From contig JBEIIG010000014.1 of the NCBI GenBank assembly GCA_040380855.1, positions 1-64,000 of the forward strand: a stretch of 64,000 nt of DNA, given 5' to 3'. Below, piece by piece: positions 58,629 through 64,000 of this stretch (position 1 is its first letter; every line of letters starts with the position of its first letter). The DNA comes from VFMC01 sp040380855. Its GTDB lineage: Bacteria > Actinomycetota > Acidimicrobiia > Acidimicrobiales > Ilumatobacteraceae. Position numbers and translations under genes: made by a program. The notes under the pieces were generated by a model. That model made no database searches. It saw only the letters and a list, made by a program, of their open reading frames with translations, and had not been told where the DNA came from.

Positions 58629-60650
58629 ATGACCCCCGCACCACCTGCCTCCAGTCGCTCGCTCCTGCTCGGTATCGACACAGGGGGCACGTTCACCGAC
58701 GCGGTGGTGTACGACGAGGCCTCCGCCACTGTGGTGGCCACCGCCAAATCGCCCACCACCCATCACGATCTGGCCATCGGGATCCTCGGCGCGATCGACG
58801 CGGTGCTGCACGGGGCCGGGGTCGAACCGGCCCGGATCGAACTGGTGTCGCTGTCGACCACGCTCGCCACCAACGCCCTCGTCGAGGGCCGCGGCCGACC
58901 CGTCGGGGCGATCATCATCGGCTTCGACGAGGCCGTGCTCGAACGGGCCGGGTTGGCCGAAGCGCTCGCCGGCGATCCGGCCGTGTTCCTGGCCGGCGGT
59001 CACGACTCGCACGGGTCGCCCAGTGCGCCCCTCGACCTCGACCGCCTCGGCACCTGGCTCGACGACGTGTCCGACCGGGTCGACGGATTCGCCGTCACCG
59101 CCCAGTTCAGCGTGCGCAACCCCGAGCACGAACGGGCCGCGGCCGCACTGGTGCGGGCCCGCACCGGCACGGCCGTCAGTTGCAGCCACGAACTGTCGGC
59201 CAAACTGAACGGCCCCAAGCGCGCCGTCACCGCGGTGCTGAACGCCCGGCTCGTGCCGATCATCCACGACCTCGTCGCCACCACCGAGCGCACCCTGATC
59301 GAGCGGGGCATCCATGCGCCCGTGATGGTGGTACGGGGCGACGGCTCGCTCGTCTCGGCCGCGTTCGTGAGCGAGCGGCCGATCGAGACCATCCTGTCGG
59401 GCCCCGCCGCCAGCCTGGTGGGCGCGGCCCACCTCACCCGACTCGACGATGCGATCATCTCCGACATCGGCGGCACCACCACCGACATCGCCGTACTGCG
59501 CGCCGGAGCTCCGACCGTGAGCCAGGAGGGTGCCACCGTCGGCGGACACCAGACGATGGTGGCCGCGGTGGCGATGTACACCCACGGTCTCGGCGGCGAC
59601 AGCGAGGTGCGCCACGACGACCGCGCCGCCGGCCCGGTGCTGCTGATCGGTCCGCGTCGCATCGTGCCGCTGTGCAGCCTGGCCACCAGCGAGCACGAGT
59701 GGCTCACCGCCATGCTCGAACGCCAGGTGGCCGCCGACACCCCGGCCGACACCGACGGTCTGGTGCTGCTCGCCGCGGCCCCCGACACCTGGCCAGCCGT
59801 GCTCGAACCGGCCGAACGCAAGGTGCTCGACGCGATGGGCGGGCCGATCGCGGCTGCCACCGGCATCGTCACCAACGCCACGGCCCAGCGCGCAGTCGAC
59901 CGTCTCGTGCGCCGCGGCGTGCTGCGCCTCGCAGGGTTCACACCCACCGACGCCAGCCATGTGCTGGGCATCCAGCACACGTTCGACCCGCGCATCGCCG
60001 AACTCGCCGCCACGGTGTTCGCCCGCCGCCGCGACCGGCTCGGACGGCCGATCGCCGTCGACGCCGCCGGGGTGGCCCGGCTCGCCATCGACACCCTCGT
60101 CCGACGCTCGGCCGAGGCCGTTCTCGCCGCAGCGTTCCACTACGACGGGCACCTCGCCGGCACCGTCGCCACACCACTGGTGCAGGCGGCCCTCGACCGG
60201 CAGTTCACCGCGGTGCGGGTCGACATCGGCCTCGACCTCCCCCTCGTAGCGCTCGGTGCGTCGGCCCACGCCTACTACCCGGCCGTCGCCGACCTCCTGG
60301 GCACCGAGGCCGTGGTGCCGGGTCATGCCGGGGTGGCCAACGCCGTCGGCGCGGTGGTGGGACGGGTGCGTATCACCCGCACCTGCACCATCAGCGCACC
60401 TCAGATCGGCCAGTTCCTGGTGCATGCGGGGCCCACCCCGTCGATGCACACCTCGCTCGACGACGCACTCACGGCGGCGACGGCCGCCACCGAGCAGGCA
60501 CTGGCCGCCGACATGCAGGCAGCCGGCGCCTCCACCTACGAGGTGGCCCGCTCGTTCGACGAGCGCACGGTCGACCTGTCGGGTTCACCGATGTTCGTCG
60601 AGGGAGTCCTCACGGTCACCGGTTCGGGCCGACCCGACCTCGACACCTGA
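58629..60650 (+). CDS. hydantoinase/oxoprolinase family protein (HyuA type)
   Basis: A 673-residue ATP-dependent hydantoinase A/oxoprolinase subunit. The ASKHA phosphate loops are Ile-Asp-Thr-Gly-Gly-Thr-Phe-Thr-Asp (about 16-24) and Ser-Asp-Ile-Gly-Gly-Thr-Thr-Thr-Asp (about 277-285). Ser-Thr-Thr-Leu-Ala-Thr-Asn-Ala (about 78-85) is also typical. These enzymes open N-methylhydantoin, oxoproline or acetone-type substrates with ATP, usually with a HyuB partner. None is adjacent, so this may be a single-subunit member. It stands alone, divergent from the VOC-bicupin gene across 49 bp. Confidence 0.88.
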   Translation: MTPAPPASSRSLLLGIDTGGTFTDAVVYDEASATVVATAKSPTTHHDLAIGILGAIDAVLHGAGVEPARIELVSLSTTLATNALVEGRGRPVGAIIIGFDEAVLERAGLAEALAGDPAVFLAGGHDSHGSPSAPLDLDRLGTWLDDVSDRVDGFAVTAQFSVRNPEHERAAAALVRARTGTAVSCSHELSAKLNGPKRAVTAVLNARLVPIIHDLVATTERTLIERGIHAPVMVVRGDGSLVSAAFVSERPIETILSGPAASLVGAAHLTRLDDAIISDIGGTTTDIAVLRAGAPTVSQEGATVGGHQTMVAAVAMYTHGLGGDSEVRHDDRAAGPVLLIGPRRIVPLCSLATSEHEWLTAMLERQVAADTPADTDGLVLLAAAPDTWPAVLEPAERKVLDAMGGPIAAATGIVTNATAQRAVDRLVRRGVLRLAGFTPTDASHVLGIQHTFDPRIAELAATVFARRRDRLGRPIAVDAAGVARLAIDTLVRRSAEAVLAAAFHYDGHLAGTVATPLVQAALDRQFTAVRVDIGLDLPLVALGASAHAYYPAVADLLGTEAVVPGHAGVANAVGAVVGRVRITRTCTISAPQIGQFLVHAGPTPSMHTSLDDALTAATAATEQALAADMQAAGASTYEVARSFDERTVDLSGSPMFVEGVLTVTGSGRPDLDT

Positions 60651-60671
60651 GCAACTCGCGTCAAGAAGTGC

Positions 60672-60699
60672 TCAAGTTCGCGCGGGATGCGGCCGATAT
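60672..60699 (+). promoter_or_regulatory. sigma-28 (FliA/WhiG)-like promoter
   Basis: TCAAGTT (60672-60678) and GCCGATAT (60692-60699) match the sigma-28/sigma-D type pattern, with the -10 exact to the GCCGATAT form. An additional TCAAG lies at 60661-60665. The GTG start is 6 nt after the -10, so the transcript would be leaderless. Confidence 0.5.
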
Positions 60700-60705
60700 T
60701 CCTCC

Positions 60706-61734
60706 GTGCGCCGAATCACGCTGTGTGCGACAGCGGCTGTAGCCCTGCTCTCCCCCCTTGCCATTGCGCCCGCGGTCGGCGCCTCCGCCTCGGTCACGAG
60801 CAAGAAGGCCCCGCCCGCTGAGTACGTCGTCGTCGCCGGCGACTACCTGCTCGGGATCGCCAAGAAGCTGAACGTCGGCTTCCGCGACCTGCTCGACCTC
60901 AACAAGCTCACCCCCACGAGCGCGCTGTTCCCCGGCGATGTGCTGAAGGTTCCAGCGGCGAAGGGCCCGGCGCCCGCTCCGGCAGCACCCAAGTCGCCCG
61001 CTCCGGCAGCGCCCAAGCCGCCGGCAGCACCGAAGGCCCCGACCCCCGCAGCCAACCAGCCGGTGAGCTACACGATCCAGGCGGGCGACTCGATCTTCGC
61101 CATCGCCAAGAAGTACGGACTGAAGTACGGCTCGATCCTGAAGCTCAACGGCATCACGCTCGAGTCGATGCTGCAGCCGGGCACGGTGCTGCTGTTGCCC
61201 GCCGGTTCCGCCGTCGTGAAGCCAGCGGCTGCGCCATCCCCGCCCACCACGGCCCCGCCCACCACCGCGCCGCCCACCACCGCGCCGCCCACGACTGCGC
61301 CGCCCACCACCGTGCCGCCCGCGACCACTCCCCCGGCGACCGTGGCACCGTCGGCAGGCCCGCTCGACCCGGTGATCGCGTTCGCCAAGGCACAGGTGGG
61401 CAAGCCCTACCAGTACTTCACGGCCGGCCCCGACACCTACGACTGCTCGGGCCTCACCCTGGCCGCGTACAAGCAGATCGGCGTCTCACTGGTGCACCAG
61501 AGCCTCGCCCAGTCGAAGCAGGGCCGTGCGGTCGACTGGACCGTCGAGCCGATCAAGGCCGGCGATCTGGTGTTCATGTTCTCGACACGCAATCCGAACG
61601 TGATCAGCCACGTGGGCATCGCCATCAGCGCCACCCGTTGGATCCACTCGCCCCGGCCCGGCGATGTGGTGCGCGAGGGCCCGATGCCGCCGTCCGAGCG
61701 GATCATCGCCGTCCGCCGCTTCGTCGAGACCTGA
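60706..61734 (+). CDS. secreted LysM - NlpC/P60 cell wall hydrolase
   Basis: A 342-residue secreted peptidoglycan hydrolase. A signal peptide covers about 1-27 (Ala-Val-Gly-Ala-Ser-Ala at its end). LysM domains lie at about 37-80 and 122-166, separated by a Pro/Ala/Lys linker. A Pro-Thr-Thr-Ala-Pro repeat linker covers about 175-215. The NlpC/P60 domain covers about 222-342, with catalytic Cys in Tyr-Asp-Cys-Ser-Gly (about 245) and His in Ile-Ser-His-Val-Gly-Ile (about 304), plus a third polar His. It should cleave D-gamma-Glu-diaminopimelate links in stem peptides. The GTG is placed 6 nt after a sigma-28-like -10. Confidence 0.92.
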   Translation: MRRITLCATAAVALLSPLAIAPAVGASASVTSKKAPPAEYVVVAGDYLLGIAKKLNVGFRDLLDLNKLTPTSALFPGDVLKVPAAKGPAPAPAAPKSPAPAAPKPPAAPKAPTPAANQPVSYTIQAGDSIFAIAKKYGLKYGSILKLNGITLESMLQPGTVLLLPAGSAVVKPAAAPSPPTTAPPTTAPPTTAPPTTAPPTTVPPATTPPATVAPSAGPLDPVIAFAKAQVGKPYQYFTAGPDTYDCSGLTLAAYKQIGVSLVHQSLAQSKQGRAVDWTVEPIKAGDLVFMFSTRNPNVISHVGIAISATRWIHSPRPGDVVREGPMPPSERIIAVRRFVET

Positions 61735-61740
61735 TCCGCC

Positions 61741-64000
61741 TCAGCGCAGTTGCGTCAGCGCTGCGTCGAGTTCGGCGAGCAGCACCTCGGCATCGGGGCG
61801 GTCGAACACGATCGGCGGCTTGATCTTCAGCACGTTGTCGGCCGGCCCGTCGGTGCTCACCAGCACGCCGCGTTCGCGCATGGCGTTGGCCACGTCGGCG
61901 GCCAGCGCAGTGGCGGGCTGCCGTGTGGCACGGTCGACGACCAGGTCGACCCCGAGGTACATGCCCTCGCCACGCACATGGCCGATGGCCTCGTGTCGGC
62001 CCTGCAACTCGGCGAACCCGTCGAGCAGCATGCGACCCACCTCGCGGGCGCGGGCCTGCAGGTCCTCACCCTCGATCACGTCGAGCACGGCCATACCCAC
62101 GGCACAGCTCACCGGGTTGCCCCCGAACGTCGAGAAGAACTCCATGCCGTTGGCGAACGCGGCAGCGATGGCCGGTGTGGTGACCACCGCTGCGAGCGGG
62201 TGGCCGTTTCCCATCGGCTTGCCGAGGGTGACGATGTCGGGCACCACCCCTTGCAGTTCGAACCCCCACATGGCTGCACCCACCCTGCCGAAGCCCACCT
62301 GCACCTCGTCGGCGATGCACAGCGCACCCGCTGCGCGAGCGTGCGTGTACGCGGCGGCGAGATAGCCCGAGGGGAACACCACCTGGCCACCGCAGCCGCT
62401 GATCGACTCGGCGATGAACGCCGCCGGCGCCGGATGTGCATCACGAACCGACTCGGCATAGCGGGCACCGGCATCGGGCACGTCGGCGCCGAAGCGGCCC
62501 CGGTAGGGGTCGGGCAGTTCGGCCAGGTGCACGTGGTCGGCCTTGCCGGCACCACCCTTGCGGTTGAACTTGTAGGCGCTCACCTCGATGGCTGCGGCGG
62601 TGTTGCCGTGGTAGCCCCAGTCGACCGCCACCACGTCGCGGCGACCGGTGACCGTGCGGGCGATGCGCAGGGCCAGCTCGGTGGCCTCGCTGCCCGAGTT
62701 CACGAAGTACACCACCTGCAGCGGGTCGGGGAACAACGCCGCGAGGCGTTCGGCGTAGCGTCCGATCAGCGGGTGCAGGTAGCGGGTGTTGGTGTTCAGC
62801 ACGGCCGCCTGACGGGCCAGCGCGCCGACGACGTGCGGGTGGGCGTGGCCCACATGGCACACATTGTTCACACAGTCGAGGAAGCCGCGGCCGGTGGCGT
62901 CGACCAGGTACGCGCCCTCGCCGCGCACGATGGTGAGTGGACGGCGATAGCTGATGCTCAGGCTCGGCCCGAGGTGGGCGCGCCGTGAGGCGAGCAACTC
63001 ATCGGTGGCAGGCGCCGGTTGGGTGAAGGTCTCGGGGGCCAGGCGGATGAGGGCGTTGGCGTCGGGCACGATCGAGCGCCAGATGCTCATCCGGCTCGGC
63101 TCGCCCGCGCCCTCGAAGTTGCCGCTGAACACCGCCTCGTCGTCGACGAGCAGATCGGTCATCACCTGTACGTGCACGTGCGGGCTCCAGCCGCCGTTCA
63201 CGGTGTGGTCGCCGATGAAGCCCACCACATCTCCGGCCGCCACCTGCTGGCCGGGTCGCACGGTGGTGAGCGTGCGCCGCGACAGGTGCCCGTACAGCAC
63301 CCAGAACGGCCCGGCGTCGCCCGCCTCGTGCTGCAGCACCACCGTCGGGCCGTAGTCGTAGGCGGCGTCGTTGTCGACCACGCTCAGCACGGTGCCGGGC
63401 AGCATGGCGCGCACCGGTGTGTCGGCGTCGATGAACAGGTCGATGCCGAGGTGCACCGACCGGGGCTCGGGCGCGTCGGTGCGGAACTGCTCGCCCTGGT
63501 AGCAGGTTCGGTCCTCGTCGTAGGCGCCCACACCCACCTCGGCCCCACGGGTACGCAGCTCGTCGCGCAACCAGGCCTCGTAGGCAACAGGGTCGGCGGC
63601 GTGCTCGGTTCCAGGTGCGCCGTCGGCGAGGCTCAGCAGCATGCGCCCGGCACGGGTGAGGTCGAACGGCAGCACCGGACCGGGCCGGCACTCGGGTGAG
63701 TGCATCCACGCCACGATCGCGTCGTGACGCGGCACCGGGGTGAGGCCGGCGGCGTCGCGCGCGACGAAGTGCCAGAACTCGGGACGCACGGCCATGAGGC
63801 GGCGCAGCAGACGCAGCGCCGGTGCCTGCGACACGAGCAGGTACTCGTTGTCGGCGAACTCGCTGGCGCGGTGCGACGAGATGGTGACGCTCATCGCCAG
63901 GCGCGCCGCCACGAGATCGAACAATGCCTGGAGCTCGCGTTCGTCGAGCGCGAACTCGGCCACGTACCCGCCCACCACACGCCGGGCGACGGCCACGAGA
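61741..64000 (-). CDS. C-terminal part of an APH - M23 peptidase - class III aminotransferase fusion
   Basis: The last 753 or so residues of a gene whose start lies beyond the right edge. The first 160 visible residues look like the end of a choline-kinase/aminoglycoside-phosphotransferase-like domain. An M23 (LytM) metallopeptidase-fold domain follows, with His-Leu-Gly-Ile-Asp (about 182-186) and His-Val-His (about 266-268), so its zinc site is intact. The C-terminal 420 residues are a PLP-dependent class III aminotransferase (Glu-Ala-Thr-Glu-Leu, and the PLP Lys in Thr-Leu-Gly-Lys-Pro-Met-Gly-Asn-Gly-His). This three-domain layout is known in bacteria. The stop is 6 nt from the convergent NlpC/P60 gene. 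Confidence 0.88.
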   Translation of the reverse strand, partial: LVAVARRVVGGYVAEFALDERELQALFDLVAARLAMSVTISSHRASEFADNEYLLVSQAPALRLLRRLMAVRPEFWHFVARDAAGLTPVPRHDAIVAWMHSPECRPGPVLPFDLTRAGRMLLSLADGAPGTEHAADPVAYEAWLRDELRTRGAEVGVGAYDEDRTCYQGEQFRTDAPEPRSVHLGIDLFIDADTPVRAMLPGTVLSVVDNDAAYDYGPTVVLQHEAGDAGPFWVLYGHLSRRTLTTVRPGQQVAAGDVVGFIGDHTVNGGWSPHVHVQVMTDLLVDDEAVFSGNFEGAGEPSRMSIWRSIVPDANALIRLAPETFTQPAPATDELLASRRAHLGPSLSISYRRPLTIVRGEGAYLVDATGRGFLDCVNNVCHVGHAHPHVVGALARQAAVLNTNTRYLHPLIGRYAERLAALFPDPLQVVYFVNSGSEATELALRIARTVTGRRDVVAVDWGYHGNTAAAIEVSAYKFNRKGGAGKADHVHLAELPDPYRGRFGADVPDAGARYAESVRDAHPAPAAFIAESISGCGGQVVFPSGYLAAAYTHARAAGALCIADEVQVGFGRVGAAMWGFELQGVVPDIVTLGKPMGNGHPLAAVVTTPAIAAAFANGMEFFSTFGGNPVSCAVGMAVLDVIEGEDLQARAREVGRMLLDGFAELQGRHEAIGHVRGEGMYLGVDLVVDRATRQPATALAADVANAMRERGVLVSTDGPADNVLKIKPPIVFDRPDAEVLLAELDAALTQLR

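Noticed and set aside
57435..60449. A long minus-strand extension of the thioesterase frame
   Set aside because: It is antisense to the hydantoinase gene and lacks any domain. The 127-residue GTG start matches the family length.
61235..61330. Short tandem DNA repeats that might be a CRISPR or minisatellite
   Set aside because: They are the codons of the Pro-Thr-Thr-Ala-Pro linker of the wall hydrolase.

Overview
The window is high-GC actinobacterial chromosome: very strong G/C third-position bias, many GTG starts, tightly packed genes and many 4-nt ATGA/GTGA overlaps. My best guess is class Acidimicrobiia (Ilumatobacter-like), judged from gene style and content rather than from a marker gene. 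I see no rRNA, tRNA, CRISPR array, prophage or insertion sequence. No stretch longer than about 210 bases lacks a gene.

Layout. 1-7051: small membrane protein, P1-family aminopeptidase, agmatinase-type ureohydrolase, dimethylglycine/sarcosine dehydrogenase and an unusual phosphodiesterase. 7065-14579: tiny Cys-rich protein under a metal-sensor-like palindrome, YtcJ-type amidohydrolase, GyrI-like protein, ABC ATPase plus FtsX-type permease, and a GAF-GGDEF-EAL protein. 14576-16695: phosphoribosyltransferase and erythromycin-esterase-like protein. 16708-19738 (minus): phytanoyl-CoA-type dioxygenase, cytochrome P450, PfkB kinase. 19823-23952: orphan protein, then four-carbon acid sugar kinase, PdxA2 and RlmG (minus). 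23992-28798: phytoene-desaturase-like oxidoreductase, phosphoribosyltransferase-hydrolase fusion, and TetR plus amidase. 28884-35337: betaine-epimerase-like enolase-superfamily enzyme, sulfatase with its formylglycine-generating enzyme, molybdopterin oxidoreductase. 35340-41934: hemerythrin-like protein and a five-gene lipid-flavoured operon (desaturase, substrate-binding-like protein, SGNH hydrolase, MFS, enoyl-CoA hydratase) opposite an XRE regulator. 41909-52128: histidine-utilisation operon hutH-hutU-PhyH-def-hutF-hutI-Ldh2 (minus), with a divergent compact IclR regulator coupled to a Tat-lipoprotein amine oxidase. 52199-64000: DUF222-HNH protein, aromatic meta-cleavage cluster (FAH hydrolase, extradiol dioxygenase, MhpA), thioesterase, VOC-bicupin fusion, hydantoinase, LysM-NlpC/P60 wall hydrolase, and the end of an APH-M23-aminotransferase fusion.

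How the genes fit together. The dominant theme is breakdown of small nitrogenous organics: agmatine or guanidino compounds, dimethylglycine/sarcosine, betaine-like compounds, histidine, amides, hydantoins, aromatics and sulfate esters. A second theme is a dormancy-type set. A phosphoribosyltransferase/erythromycin-esterase pair, a phosphoribosyltransferase-hydrolase fusion and a hemerythrin-like gene share an upstream GACCTTCGRCC motif.

The most unusual items are: two enzymes that look circularly permuted (5117-7051 and 50659-52128); a peptide deformylase in the hut operon where an N-formylglutamate deformylase is expected; the shared dormancy-like motif; a duplicated palindromic operator spaced by exactly 20 bp; and a recurrent NANNNT hexamer 6-8 nt before start codons that suggests widespread leaderless transcription.
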